A stretch of DNA of 64,000 nt from Blastopirellula retiformator (GTDB taxonomy: Bacteria; Planctomycetota; Planctomycetia; Pirellulales; Pirellulaceae). Under the pieces are notes generated by a model, which was not told the DNA's origin, did not search any database, and worked only from the letters and a program-made list of their open reading frames with translations. The stretch lies in the NCBI RefSeq assembly GCF_007859755.1, contig NZ_SJPF01000002.1, positions 71,524 to 135,523 on the forward strand, read 5' to 3'. A program made the translations under genes and the position numbers. This document shows positions 11,661-21,186 of the stretch, one piece after another (position 1 is the first letter of the stretch; each line of letters starts with the position of its first letter).

Positions 11661-13058
11661 ATGTTGCTATCAATCACAACGACGCACCAGCCAGCCGTCG
11701 ATCTCGGTTACTTGCTGCACAAACGTCCGGGGCGATTTCAAAGCTTTGACCTTAGCTTCGGCCAAGCGCACGTCTTCTATTCGGAAGCGACCGACGATTC
11801 GTGCACTGCTTGTTTGCTGCTCGACATCAACTCGGTCGACATGGTCCGAGGTAAAGGGCGCGACAGCAACTTTGGGATCGGGCAATATGTCAACGATCGG
11901 GCCTTCTGCGCGTCATCGCTGTTGAGCGTCGCCATTGCGCAAGTTTTGGGGACGGCGCTGGGGGGGAGATGTAACGAACGCCCAGAGTTGGTTAGCCAGC
12001 CGATTCCGTTGACGGCCCGGTTGGATGTGCTGCCGGTCCGCGGAGGCGAGCAATTGCTGCATCGCCTGTTTGAGCCGCTTGGCTACGAGGTCGAAGCGAC
12101 GCGGCATCCGCTGGATGATCGGTTCCCGCAGTGGGGCGAGAGTTCGTACTATTCGGCGACGATTCGTGGGACGACGACTCTCTCACAGTTGCTGACTCAT
12201 CTGTACGTCCTGATGCCGGTTTTCGACAACGCCAAACATTACTTCGTCGGTGAAGACGAGCTGGAGAAGCTGTTGGCCAAGGGAGGCGGTTGGCTCGCGG
12301 CCCATCCTGAGAAAGAGCAAATCACTCGTCGCTACCTGATCAATCGACCAGGCCTTTATCGTCAGGCGCTGGCCCGTTTGGTCGAGGAAGAGCCGGTTGC
12401 CGCAAGCGAGGGGACGGCGTCCGGCGATCGCCACGAAGAGAAGCTGGAAAAGGGTATCAGCCTGAACGAGCAACGCTTGGGGGCGGCGCTTGCCGCGCTG
12501 CGGGCAAGCGACGCCAAGTCGGTGATTGATATGGGCTGTGGTGAAGGTCGGATGCTGCGCGAACTGTTGGAGGACCGGCAGTTCGAGCGCATTGTGGGGG
12601 TCGACGTGTCGAGTCGCAGTCTGGAGATCGCTGAGCGGCGACTCAAGCTCGATCGCCGACCAGAAAAACAGACGGAGCGAATCAAGCTGCTGCATGGATC
12701 GTTGCTCTACCGCGACGCCCGTTTCTCCGGCTTTGACGCGGCGGCCGTGATTGAGGTGATCGAGCACTTGGAGCCTTTCCGCTTGTCGGCGCTAGAGCGC
12801 GTGCTGTTTGAATTCGCTCGGCCCGAGACCGTGGTGCTGACGACGCCCAACCGAGAATACAACGTGATGTGGGAGACGCTGCCGGCCGGTCAGTTCCGGC
12901 ACGCCGACCATCGATTCGAATGGACCCGCGAAGAGTTTCAGGACTGGGCCGATCAGGTCAGTCGGCGATTTGGCTACACCGTTGTTTTCTTGGGCGTTGG
13001 GCCAGTCGACGACGCGGTGGGCGCGCCGACGCAGATGGGCGTTTTTCAGCGCGACTAG
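11661..13058 (+). CDS. hen1: 3'-terminal RNA ribose 2'-O-methyltransferase Hen1
   Basis: A 465-residue, two-domain bacterial Hen1. The N-terminal half (about 1-245) matches the Hen1 N-domain that, in the characterised Clostridium thermocellum system, contacts and activates the Pnkp ligase. The C-terminal half is a SAM methyltransferase with VIDMGCGEG (motif I, about 288-296) and IVGVDVSSRS (acidic SAM-ribose binder). It also has the Hen1-specific metal-binding set: Glu365, Glu368 and His369 in EVIEHLE, with His414 or His417 in RHADHRF as the last ligand. It 2'-O-methylates the 3'-terminal ribose of broken RNA before sealing. It lies between the HAD phosphatase (1-base gap) and pnkp (67-base gap). 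Confidence 0.95.
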   Translation: MLLSITTTHQPAVDLGYLLHKRPGRFQSFDLSFGQAHVFYSEATDDSCTACLLLDINSVDMVRGKGRDSNFGIGQYVNDRAFCASSLLSVAIAQVLGTALGGRCNERPELVSQPIPLTARLDVLPVRGGEQLLHRLFEPLGYEVEATRHPLDDRFPQWGESSYYSATIRGTTTLSQLLTHLYVLMPVFDNAKHYFVGEDELEKLLAKGGGWLAAHPEKEQITRRYLINRPGLYRQALARLVEEEPVAASEGTASGDRHEEKLEKGISLNEQRLGAALAALRASDAKSVIDMGCGEGRMLRELLEDRQFERIVGVDVSSRSLEIAERRLKLDRRPEKQTERIKLLHGSLLYRDARFSGFDAAAVIEVIEHLEPFRLSALERVLFEFARPETVVLTTPNREYNVMWETLPAGQFRHADHRFEWTREEFQDWADQVSRRFGYTVVFLGVGPVDDAVGAPTQMGVFQRD

Positions 13059-13125
13059 CGGCGAAACGCCCTGCTCTTCCGCATTCCGATTATCCGCCAG
13101 TGTAGCGCAAGGAGCGCATGACTCG

Positions 13126-15726
13126 ATGAACATCAAGATTCCCCAACTATCGCTCGTCGTACTTGTCGGACCCAGCGGTTCCGGCAAAAGCACGTTCGCC
13201 CGAATGCACTTTTTGCCGACCGAGGTCGTATCGTCCGACTACTGTCGCGGCCGGGTCAGCGATGACGAGAATAATCAGGCGGCTTCCAAAGACGCGTTTG
13301 ACTTGCTGCATTACATTGCGGCCAAACGACTCAAGCGCGGACATCTGACGGTCATCGACGCAACCAACGTCCAGCCCGAGGCGCGCAAGCCGCTGGTGGA
13401 ACTTGCCCGGCGGCATCATTGCCTGCCGGTTGCGATCGTGCTCAATCCGCCGGAAGACGTTTGTCAGGATCGTAACCGCCAGCGGAGCGATCGGCAGTTC
13501 GGACCGCACGTGATTCGTCAACAACGGTCGCAGCTGCGGCGTTCGCTGAAGGCGCTAAAGCGCGAAGGGTTTCGTCACATCTTCGCCATGAATCGCGTCG
13601 AGGAGATCGACTCGGCGACGGTCGAGCGGGTACCGCTGTGGAACGACAAACGCGAGCTGCACGGCCCGTTCGATATGATCGGCGACGTGCATGGTTGCTG
13701 CGACGAACTGGAGACGCTTCTCGGCAAGCTCGGCTACCAACCGACCGGGGAGCCTGCGAATCGCTCACCGCTAGTCGCCAGCCCGGTCTACGTTCATCCC
13801 GCAGGACGCCAGGCGGTGTTCGTCGGCGACCTGGTCGATCGCGGTCCTCGCGTGTTGGACGTGTTACGCTTGGTCGCAGGGATGGTCGCCTATGGCAGCG
13901 CGTTATGCGTGCCCGGCAACCACGACGTCAAGCTGCTGCGCAAACTACAAGGGAAACAGGTCCAAATCAAACATGGCCTGGCGGAAACGGTCGCGGAGAT
14001 CGATGCGCTAACCGCCGAGGTCCGCAAACCGTTTTGCCAAGAGTTGGCGAAGTTTCTCGATAGTCTGGTCAGTCATTATGTGCTGGATGACGGCAAGTTG
14101 GTCGTGGCGCATGCCGGTATGAAAGAGGACTATCAAGGACGCGGTTCTGGAAGAGTTCGCGAGTTTGCGTTGTATGGCGAGACAACCGGCGAGACCGATC
14201 AGTTTGGCCTGCCGGTGCGGCACAATTGGGCGGCCGAATATCGGGGATCGGCCATGGTCGTCTACGGGCATACGCCGGTGCCCGAGCCTGATTGGCTTAA
14301 TGGCACGGTCAACGTCGACACGGGTTGCGTTTTCGGTGGTAAGCTGACGGCGCTGCGCTATCCAGAGCGAGAAATCGTCTCTGTGCCTGCACGGCAAACC
14401 TATTGCGAGTCGGCGCGTCCGTTTCTGCCCGATGATCACCCTGCGACCCGATCGACGCAACAGTTGCAGGACGATCTGCTGGACGCCGAAGATGTGCTCG
14501 GCAAGCGGATTGTGGCGACCCGGCATCAAGGCAACGTGACGATTCGAGAAGAAAACGCCGTTGCAGCGCTCGAGGTGATGAGTCGCTTTGCCGTCGATCC
14601 GAAATGGCTCGTTTACTTGCCGCCGACGATGTCTCCCAGCGAAACGTCGAACGAACCAGGATTGCTGGAGCATCCCGCCGAGGCGTTCGCCTATTTCCGC
14701 AACCAAGGCGTTCCGCAAGTCGTTTGCCAAGAAAAGCACATGGGATCGCGGGCAGTGGTTGTGATTGCCCGGGACGTCGAAGCTGCGCAACGGCGATTTG
14801 GCGTAACCGGGGATCAAGCAGGCGTCGTTTATACCCGCACGGGGCGGCGGTTCTTTCCGGATGAGGATCAGCAGCACCAGTTGCTCGCTCGGCTGCGCGG
14901 TGCGCTCGACGATGCTGGCTTTTGGGACGACTTTCAAACCGACTGGGCCTGCTTGGACTGCGAATTGATGCCCTGGTCGGCGAAAGCGCAAGAATTGCTC
15001 CGCTCGCAATATGCCGCAGTTGGGGCGGCGGGAAGCGCTGCGCTGCCGGAAGCGATCACCGCCTTGCAGCAAGCCTCCGGTCGATTGTTAGAGCCCGATC
15101 CCCGCCTGGATGCGACCTTGGGGCGGTTCCAAAAACGGCGGCAAAGCGTCGAGCGCTTCGTGACCGCTTATCGGCAATACTGCTGGAACGTGCAGTCGAT
15201 CGACGACTTGAAGTTGGCGCCTTTCCATCTGCTGGCGACCGAAGGGAAGGTTCACACGAACGAGAGCCACCGCTGGCACATGCAGACGCTGGAGAGAATC
15301 TGTCAGCGCGACGACAGCGTCTTGCTGGCGACCAACTACCGCGTCGTCGATCTGACCGATGTCGATAGCATGGCGGCCGGCATCGATTGGTGGACCCAGC
15401 TGACCGCCAGCGGCGGCGAAGGAATGGTCGTAAAACCGACCGATTGGATTGTGCGCGGGAAGCGAGGGCTGATCCAGCCGGCCGTCAAATGCCGGGGCAA
15501 AGAGTACCTGCGGATTATTTATGGCGCTGACTACGACAGCGCCGAAAACCTACCGCGTCTACGTAGCCGTAGTCTCGGCCGAAAACGCTCGTTGGCGCTC
15601 CGTGAGTTCGCCCTGGGCATCGAGGCGCTGGAACGGTTCGTACGCCGCGAACCGCTCCGCCAAGTGCATCAGTGCGTGTTTGGCGTCTTGGCGCTAGAGA
15701 GCGAACCGGTCGATCCGCGGCTCTAA
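13126..15726 (+). CDS. pnkp: Polynucleotide kinase-phosphatase-ligase Pnkp (RNA repair)
   Basis: A full-length 866-residue bacterial Pnkp (the C. thermocellum enzyme is about 870). The N-terminal 5'-OH RNA kinase has P-loop GPSGSGKST (Lys21). The central metallophosphoesterase (2',3'-phosphatase) has GDVHG (Asp187, His189), GDLVDRG (Asp235), GNHD (Asn265, His266), a later His329 and VYGHTP. The C-terminal adenylyltransferase/ligase has the nucleophilic lysine in QEKHMGSRA (Lys537) and a later EGMVVKP motif. Together these heal 2',3'-cyclic-phosphate/5'-OH ends and seal them, the ligase needing Hen1. I chose the ATG at 13126; the frame extends upstream into hen1, but that part has no family similarity, and AGGAG lies about 12 bases before this ATG. 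Confidence 0.95.
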   Translation: MNIKIPQLSLVVLVGPSGSGKSTFARMHFLPTEVVSSDYCRGRVSDDENNQAASKDAFDLLHYIAAKRLKRGHLTVIDATNVQPEARKPLVELARRHHCLPVAIVLNPPEDVCQDRNRQRSDRQFGPHVIRQQRSQLRRSLKALKREGFRHIFAMNRVEEIDSATVERVPLWNDKRELHGPFDMIGDVHGCCDELETLLGKLGYQPTGEPANRSPLVASPVYVHPAGRQAVFVGDLVDRGPRVLDVLRLVAGMVAYGSALCVPGNHDVKLLRKLQGKQVQIKHGLAETVAEIDALTAEVRKPFCQELAKFLDSLVSHYVLDDGKLVVAHAGMKEDYQGRGSGRVREFALYGETTGETDQFGLPVRHNWAAEYRGSAMVVYGHTPVPEPDWLNGTVNVDTGCVFGGKLTALRYPEREIVSVPARQTYCESARPFLPDDHPATRSTQQLQDDLLDAEDVLGKRIVATRHQGNVTIREENAVAALEVMSRFAVDPKWLVYLPPTMSPSETSNEPGLLEHPAEAFAYFRNQGVPQVVCQEKHMGSRAVVVIARDVEAAQRRFGVTGDQAGVVYTRTGRRFFPDEDQQHQLLARLRGALDDAGFWDDFQTDWACLDCELMPWSAKAQELLRSQYAAVGAAGSAALPEAITALQQASGRLLEPDPRLDATLGRFQKRRQSVERFVTAYRQYCWNVQSIDDLKLAPFHLLATEGKVHTNESHRWHMQTLERICQRDDSVLLATNYRVVDLTDVDSMAAGIDWWTQLTASGGEGMVVKPTDWIVRGKRGLIQPAVKCRGKEYLRIIYGADYDSAENLPRLRSRSLGRKRSLALREFALGIEALERFVRREPLRQVHQCVFGVLALESEPVDPRL

Positions 15727-16240
15727 GCGGGACGTTAGCGCTGCGCTCTTGCGCTCCGAAAAACGCAACCGCCGTGCTTGTTGTACAGACATGCTTGTCG
15801 TTTCCTGCGACATCAACGTTGGTTCGCGACTTCGTTGCGATACCATTTTCGCGCAAAGGCGCGACTTTTGCCCGCGTTATCGCGAAAGCGCGCCATTTGA
15901 TCGCAATGGCACAGGATTTGTACATGGCTGGGCATCGTACCTGAGTGAACAGGTCGACTCTGGATGTGGTATTCGGGGACCTGGCGAACGTTCTGGACTT
16001 AGGAAGCGTTCGCCAAGCCTTGGACCGTTTCGCGTGATTCGCGTTACGGCGCCATCGCCAACGGTTTCATCTCGTCTGGGATGAGGAATACCGAGTTGGT
16101 TCTACCTCGACAACAGCTTGCCAGCGATCGCCATTTTTCACCGCCGTCGTCGCTTCGAGATTTTCAAGCGGCCTGACGTTCGCCAAGGTGGAAACGCATC
16201 GCCAGCCCGAAAGCTCCGGAGTATCGTTCCCCTAGATTTG
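15727..16240. other. Intergenic region downstream of pnkp
   Basis: No gene recognised. One inverted repeat is visible (TGGCGAACG at 15982-15990 and CGTTCGCCA at 16007-16015), perfect over 9 bp with a 16-base loop and no T-run. The promoter of the DUF1559 block should lie here. The prepilin gene frame extends upstream to 16118, but the added residues are Arg-rich and unlike the family. Confidence 0.45.
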
Positions 16241-17236
16241 ATGTGCGGAGAAAAGTCATTGGTTAGTTCTATCTCTTGGAAGCGTGGTCGAAACGGCTTT
16301 ACGCTTGTTGAATTGCTGGTCGTGATCGCCATTATCGGCGTCTTGATCGCTCTCTTGTTGCCGGCGGTACAGCAAGCGCGCGAAGCGGCGAGGCGGATGC
16401 AGTGCTCCAATAATTTGCGTCAGCTTGGACTGGCGTGTCATAATTATCACGACACGCATAAGAAATTTCCGCCGGGCCGACTTGCCTATGACGGAATGAA
16501 CTCGTCCGGTTCGTCCACCAAAATCGTTACCGGTTTTGTGGGTATGCTGCTGCCGTTTATCGAGCAAGGAAACTTGGGGAACCTGTATGATTCTCGGTAT
16601 GGGTTCGATGACATCGTCAATCGACCAGCTGCCCAAACCGGCGTCGAGATACTCCTTTGCCCCTCGGCGCCCGGCGATCGCCTGATGCCGCTCTATGCCG
16701 GCTGGAATCAAGGCTGGACGACCGACGTGACGATGCTCGATTCGGCGCAAACCGGGTACGCAACTGATTATCAGGGTATTCGCGCCTTGCACTATTGTGA
16801 TCCGGCTACCGGAACGAAAACCGACATCCGCGAGGTGGGCATCCTTACCGAAACGAAGTCGACGCGTTTCGCCGATATCACGGACGGCACCAGCAATACG
16901 ATCATGTTCTTCGAAATGGCGGGGAAACCCGAGCAGTGGCGGCTTGGTAAGACGATCGAGGTGACCAACGCCCAATTCTACGGCTATGGGCCATGGTCTG
17001 GTAACAATGCGGTGATGATTTATAACTGGAATGCCGATGGCACGGCCAAGGGGCAGGATGACAGTTATCGCTATATCAACGTCGACAACGAGGCGAGCCC
17101 CTACAGTTTTCATCCAGGAATCGTCAATGTCATGTTGGCGGACGGCTCGACGCGATCGATCCCGGAAACGATCGAAACGCAGACTTTCCTGAATTTGTGC
17201 GATCGACGCGACGGTCAGGTGTTGGGCGAATACTAA
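16241..17236 (+). CDS. DUF1559 prepilin-like secreted protein
   Basis: A planctomycete DUF1559 (SBP_bac_10-type) protein of about 331 residues. The N-terminus carries a canonical class III prepilin/pseudopilin signal, NGFTLVELLVVIAIIG, followed by the family hallmark LLPAVQQAREAARRMQC and NNLRQLGLACHNYHD. The C-terminal half has the typical FADITDGTSNTIMFFEMAG and SFHPGIVNVMLADGS motifs. Expected location is the cell envelope after prepilin-peptidase cleavage; the function of the family is unknown. The start is uncertain: the ATG at 16241 and a TTG at 16259 (with GGAG upstream) both keep the signal intact. The stop codon TAA lies inside a repeat terminus (CTAACAGTCCG). Confidence 0.88.
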   Translation: MCGEKSLVSSISWKRGRNGFTLVELLVVIAIIGVLIALLLPAVQQAREAARRMQCSNNLRQLGLACHNYHDTHKKFPPGRLAYDGMNSSGSSTKIVTGFVGMLLPFIEQGNLGNLYDSRYGFDDIVNRPAAQTGVEILLCPSAPGDRLMPLYAGWNQGWTTDVTMLDSAQTGYATDYQGIRALHYCDPATGTKTDIREVGILTETKSTRFADITDGTSNTIMFFEMAGKPEQWRLGKTIEVTNAQFYGYGPWSGNNAVMIYNWNADGTAKGQDDSYRYINVDNEASPYSFHPGIVNVMLADGSTRSIPETIETQTFLNLCDRRDGQVLGEY

Positions 17237-17267
17237 CAGTCCGTTGATTTTCTCAACAGGCAGCTAA
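17233..17267 (+). repeat. Short form of the stop-codon repeat element
   Basis: This 35-bp sequence begins CTAACAGTCCGTTGATTTTC and ends CAACAGGCAGCTAA. The first part matches one end of the 140-157 bp elements at 48584-48740 and 53222-53361, and the last part matches the opposite end of the 48584 copy. It looks like an internally deleted version. The TAA is the stop codon of the DUF1559 gene. Confidence 0.75.
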
Positions 17268-17309
17268 GCCGTCCCGTCCGAAAAACTGAGACTTGGAACG
17301 AGGAATGTA

Positions 17310-18266
17310 ATGCAAGGTTCAAAACGGTGGTCGCTACGGGAAATGGCCGCTTGTTTCGTAGGTGCAATCGCCGTCAGTGGGATCTGTTTTCCCTTGGCGG
17401 CGATGGCTCGCGAGGAGGCTCGGCAGGCCGATTGTAAATCGCGATTGGCGAAGCTTGGCAAGGGCTGTATTACCTTCGCCGATTTGCACGCGCAAAGCCT
17501 TCCCAGCAATCGTCGCCAGCCGCATGTCAGCTGGAACGCGCTGATCCTGCCGCAATTGGAGCGGCAGGATTTGTACGACAAGTACGACCTGAGCGCCGAG
17601 TGGTGGGAAGGGGCGAATCGCGAACTTGGGGCCACGCACTTGGCGGAGCTGACCTGTCCCGCGGGTCCGCATCCCGAGCGGATGATACCACTGCTGGATC
17701 CCGATGGTGGGAAGTTCAAAGCGGCCGGCACCGACTACGTCGCCTCGGCCGGCGCTTACCTGCATACGAACAAGCCGGACAAGCTGTACCGGGGCGCCTT
17801 GGCGTCGCCGGGACGGTTTTATGGGGCGTCAAATGTGCGGGCCGGCCATGCGGTCAAGCTCACCGAAATTACGGACGGCCTCTCCAACTCGGCTTTGATC
17901 GTCGAAATGGCGGACAAGCCGAACACTTGGCGGGCCGGAAAGATGTTTGGTGAAGAGAATTCGCAGTATGAAGGCAAACCGTTGGTCGAAGGATATAGCT
18001 TTGGCCAGTGGGTGGCGCCCAACTGGAATCATCTGCGGTCGTACGACGCCACCGGGCTGAATCAGTTCGGCGAGTGCGGCGTGAACTGCTCCAACAGCGG
18101 TTCGATCTACGGCTTCCATCCTGGATTGGCAAATGTAGCCCTGGCCGATGGCAGCGTTGTGCCGGTAAGAGCTGGCCTTTCGCAAGAGGTCATGGTCGCA
18201 CTGGTCAGTATCGCCGATGGCGAATTGATCACTGCGGACGACTTTGCGGTTGCCGAATCTCCCTAG
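17310..18266 (+). CDS. DUF1559 protein lacking the canonical prepilin motif
   Basis: A 318-residue DUF1559 homologue recognised by the downstream family blocks: MAREEARQADCKSRLAKLGK (cf. AREAARR..C..NLRQLG), WNALILPQLERQDLYDKYD, KLTEITDGLSNSALIVEMADKP and YGFHPGLANVALADGS. The N-terminus KRWSLREMAACFVGAIAVSG takes the place of the usual GFTLVELLVVIAIIG: a hydrophobic helix is kept but the G-F-T-L-x-E cleavage consensus is lost. It may be anchored as an ordinary membrane protein. It is the second gene of the block and is preceded by GAGG about 9 bases from the ATG. The next gene starts 29 bases on. Confidence 0.82.
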   Translation: MQGSKRWSLREMAACFVGAIAVSGICFPLAAMAREEARQADCKSRLAKLGKGCITFADLHAQSLPSNRRQPHVSWNALILPQLERQDLYDKYDLSAEWWEGANRELGATHLAELTCPAGPHPERMIPLLDPDGGKFKAAGTDYVASAGAYLHTNKPDKLYRGALASPGRFYGASNVRAGHAVKLTEITDGLSNSALIVEMADKPNTWRAGKMFGEENSQYEGKPLVEGYSFGQWVAPNWNHLRSYDATGLNQFGECGVNCSNSGSIYGFHPGLANVALADGSVVPVRAGLSQEVMVALVSIADGELITADDFAVAESP

Positions 18267-18295
18267 TTTCTTCGCCACTATTCGGTCAGGTCGGT

Positions 18296-19840
18296 ATGTT
18301 TCGTGCGATTCAGATGGCGGGCTTGCTGGCGCTACTCGCGACCGGGGCGATTCCGGCGGCAGCTGCGCAAGGGGGCGATGCGGAAGCGATCGCCCAGCTG
18401 ATCGATGCGCGTCTGCAAGAGCTGTGGAGCGAGCGAGGAGTCGCGCCGGCGGCTCCCGCCGACAGCGCGACATTCCTGCGCCGAGCAAGCCTTGATCTGC
18501 TGGGTCGCATTCCGACGGCGGCCGAAGCGCGATCGTTTGTTCGGGAAGATTCGCCTAAATTACGTAAGGCGACGATCGGCCGGATGGTCGAAAACTCCGC
18601 CAGCTCGGAACGGCTGGCCCAAATCTTGCGGCGCAGTTGGTTTCCGCAAACCGACGTCTCACCGTACCAATACTTGACGGTCGACACCGAGCGGTGGCTG
18701 ACGCGGCAGTTGCAGCAGCGGACGCCGCTCAATCAGATCGCGCAGCGGATGATCGCCGTCTCGTACGTGCCGAACGAAACGCACGTGGGCGCCGCGGCGA
18801 TTCCGCGCACCTTAATCGAGGCGAACGACCACAGGGCCGAGCGGATGGCGGCCAACGCGACCGGATCGTTCCTGGGAATCGACATCAGTTGTGCGCAGTG
18901 CCACGATCATCCCTTTGGCAGTTGGACGCAGGATCAGTTCTGGCAAACCGCGGCCTTTTTCACCCGCACGACCACCGATGCGGCGACGCCGTTTTCGTTA
19001 GCGATGCTGAAGATCGACGTGCCGGAGACCGATCGCCACGTTTCGGCGCAGTTGTTCACCGGAGAGACGATCGCCGCTGGCGACGAAGCCCCGTTTCAGA
19101 GCGGTCGAGATGCGTTCGCCGTGTGGGTCGCCGGCAATGAGAACCCGTTTTTCGCACGACATGTCGTCAATCGGCTGTGGGCCGAATATTTTGGCGCTCC
19201 GCTGGTGCAGGAGTACGATGAAGAGCCGGATGATCCTCGGCTGGCTCAATTGCTAGACGAGTTGGCGGGGCAATTGGTGCAAGCCAGATTCGATATTCGT
19301 GCGTTGTCGGAAGGGCTGGTCCTGACCCAGGCCTATCAGTTGGGAACGGCGACCGACTCGACCTATGAATCGGGCGCCAATCTGTTCGCCGCGGCGAAGG
19401 TGCGCGGGATGACCGGCGAGCAATTGTACGACAGCCTCTGCGTCTCCGCCGGTCGCCCTCCGGTACGCGAGGATCTAGATTCGACCGTCGCTTTGCGTCG
19501 TCGTCGCGATTTCTGCGAGCAGTTCCGGATCAACAGCGCCGCTCCAGAGCGTTCGATGACCCAATCGTTGGCGATGATGAATGGCGTTTTCGCGCGCCAA
19601 CTGATCGATCCTGACGAAAACCCAACGCTACAGGCGATGAATACCGTCCCCTTTTTATCAGCGCGCGAGCGCACCGACGCGCTCTTTTGGGCGACCTTGG
19701 GACGTGGCCCGACCGATCAAGAGCGGCGACGATTGCAGGAAGCGGGAATGGGGGGCGATGATGCGGCGACCCGTTCCGCCAGGAATGCCGATTTGTATTG
19801 GATTTTGATCAACACGGTTGAATTCAGCACCAATCACTAG
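18296..19840 (+). CDS. DUF1549/DUF1553 planctomycete secreted protein (short form)
   Basis: A 514-residue protein with an N-terminal signal peptide (MAGLLALLATGAIPAAAAQ). DUF1549 shows as FLRRASLDLLGRIPTAAEA, the central CxxCH-bearing block as CAQCHDHPFGSWTQDQFW, and DUF1553 as NPFFARHVVNRLWAEYFG with a C-terminal ERTDALFWATLGRGPTDQE. These proteins are almost always paired with DUF1501 in planctomycetes, as here (42-base gap). The role is unproven; degradation or anchoring of polysaccharide has been suggested for some pairs. The true start is the ATG at 18296; the frame extends upstream over the end of the DUF1559 gene but that part is not homologous. It is shorter than the roughly 1000-residue type seen at 60029. 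Confidence 0.85.
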   Translation: MFRAIQMAGLLALLATGAIPAAAAQGGDAEAIAQLIDARLQELWSERGVAPAAPADSATFLRRASLDLLGRIPTAAEARSFVREDSPKLRKATIGRMVENSASSERLAQILRRSWFPQTDVSPYQYLTVDTERWLTRQLQQRTPLNQIAQRMIAVSYVPNETHVGAAAIPRTLIEANDHRAERMAANATGSFLGIDISCAQCHDHPFGSWTQDQFWQTAAFFTRTTTDAATPFSLAMLKIDVPETDRHVSAQLFTGETIAAGDEAPFQSGRDAFAVWVAGNENPFFARHVVNRLWAEYFGAPLVQEYDEEPDDPRLAQLLDELAGQLVQARFDIRALSEGLVLTQAYQLGTATDSTYESGANLFAAAKVRGMTGEQLYDSLCVSAGRPPVREDLDSTVALRRRRDFCEQFRINSAAPERSMTQSLAMMNGVFARQLIDPDENPTLQAMNTVPFLSARERTDALFWATLGRGPTDQERRRLQEAGMGGDDAATRSARNADLYWILINTVEFSTNH

Positions 19841-19882
19841 CGCTGGGCGCCTAACGACGCTGGGATATGGGAAAGAACAAAG

Positions 19883-21184
19883 ATGTCGAACAGCTTAAAT
19901 CGAAGAAGGTGGTTGCGGTCGCTTGCCGCCTCGATGTCGATCTCAGCCCTCGGCGCCTCGGGGGGCGCACCAAGCGGTTGGTTGCGGCAGTTGGCGGCTG
20001 GACAGTCCGAGTCGCCAATCACGCAGAAGAATATCATCTTGTTGTGGCTTAACGGCGGCCCGGCGACGATTGATCTTTGGGACTTGAAGCCCGGACATGA
20101 AAATGGGGGGCCCTTCCAGACGTGCGCAACGCGTTCTCCCGAAATCCGCTTCAGCGAACATCTGCCGCAATTGGCCAAGTGTGCCGACCAAATGGCGATC
20201 GTCCGCAGCATGACGTCCAAAGAAGGGGATCATGATCGCGCCGTCCACCTGGGACGCACCGGTTATGTGCCGCAGGCCGGAATCGACTTTCCCGATCTAG
20301 GCGCGCTGGTCGCCGCCGAGGTCGGTCGGGATGAGGGGTTGCTGCCGAGCTTCGTCAGTATCGCCCCGCCGCAGCGCGGCAATTTCGCCGGCAGCGGCTT
20401 TTTGGGACCCCGCTTCGCCCCGATGAATATTGCGGAATTCGGCAATTCGCCGGCCGATCTGCAGGTGCGAAACCTGCACTCCCCTTTAATCGATCTTGAG
20501 CGTCGCAAACGGACCAAGATGGTGTTGGGAGAAATGGATCGCGACTTTGTCCAAACTCATGCCGGCCCGGTCGCCCAAGGTTATCAGGCGGCGCAAGAGC
20601 GGGCGATCCGCCTGATGAAGCCCGAGGCGGTCGCCGCCTTCGATCTGGAGCGGGAAGGCGAGGCTCTGCGGGATCGGTATGGTCGCAACCTGTTTGGCCA
20701 GGGATGCTTGCTGGCGCGGAGGTTGGTGGAACGGGGAACGTCATTTGTCGAGGTGACGCTGGACGGCTGGGACACGCACAACGACAACTTCAATCGCTTG
20801 CAAGCCCTTTCGACGCAGCTTGACGCCGCGATGGCCTCGCTGGTCGTCGATTTGCGCGAGCGAGGTTTGCTCGAATCGACGCTCGTCATTTGCCAGGGTG
20901 AGTTTGGCCGAACCCCCAAAATCAACGTCAACGCGGGGCGAGATCACTGGCCGCGCGGTTGGTCGGTCGCGCTGGCCGGAGGCGGCGTTGGCCGCGGTCA
21001 GGTGATCGGTGCGACCACCGCCGACGGCATGGCGGTGGATGGAGATGGTTACGTTGTGCCTGACCTGATCGCATCGGTCTGCACCTGGCTGGGAACCGAC
21101 TATCGCAAACAGAACGCCTCGAATGTGAATCGGCCAATTCGGATCGCCGATCCCGACGCCAAGCCGATCCCGGGGTTAGTTTAA
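19883..21184 (+). CDS. DUF1501 protein with Tat-type leader
   Basis: A 433-residue DUF1501 (sulfatase-like alkaline-phosphatase fold) protein. The leader NRRRWLRSLAASMSISALG is a twin-arginine type signal. Family motifs are NIILLWLNGGPATIDLWDLKP near the N-terminus, RSMTSKEGDHDRAVH, GTSFVEVTLDGWDTHNDNF and CQGEFGRTPKIN with GRDHWPRGWSVALAGGG, giving the metal-binding His/Asp set of the superfamily. It follows its DUF1549/1553 partner and ends 2 bases before the EF-hand gene, so the three are translationally close. The Tat leader links it to the tat genes at the left end of the window. Confidence 0.9.
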   Translation: MSNSLNRRRWLRSLAASMSISALGASGGAPSGWLRQLAAGQSESPITQKNIILLWLNGGPATIDLWDLKPGHENGGPFQTCATRSPEIRFSEHLPQLAKCADQMAIVRSMTSKEGDHDRAVHLGRTGYVPQAGIDFPDLGALVAAEVGRDEGLLPSFVSIAPPQRGNFAGSGFLGPRFAPMNIAEFGNSPADLQVRNLHSPLIDLERRKRTKMVLGEMDRDFVQTHAGPVAQGYQAAQERAIRLMKPEAVAAFDLEREGEALRDRYGRNLFGQGCLLARRLVERGTSFVEVTLDGWDTHNDNFNRLQALSTQLDAAMASLVVDLRERGLLESTLVICQGEFGRTPKINVNAGRDHWPRGWSVALAGGGVGRGQVIGATTADGMAVDGDGYVVPDLIASVCTWLGTDYRKQNASNVNRPIRIADPDAKPIPGLV

Positions 21185-21186
21185 TC

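Noticed and set aside
12970-13125. Upstream extension of pnkp overlapping hen1
   Set aside because: The added residues are Trp/Arg-rich, unlike the family; the ATG at 13126 starts right at the kinase domain.
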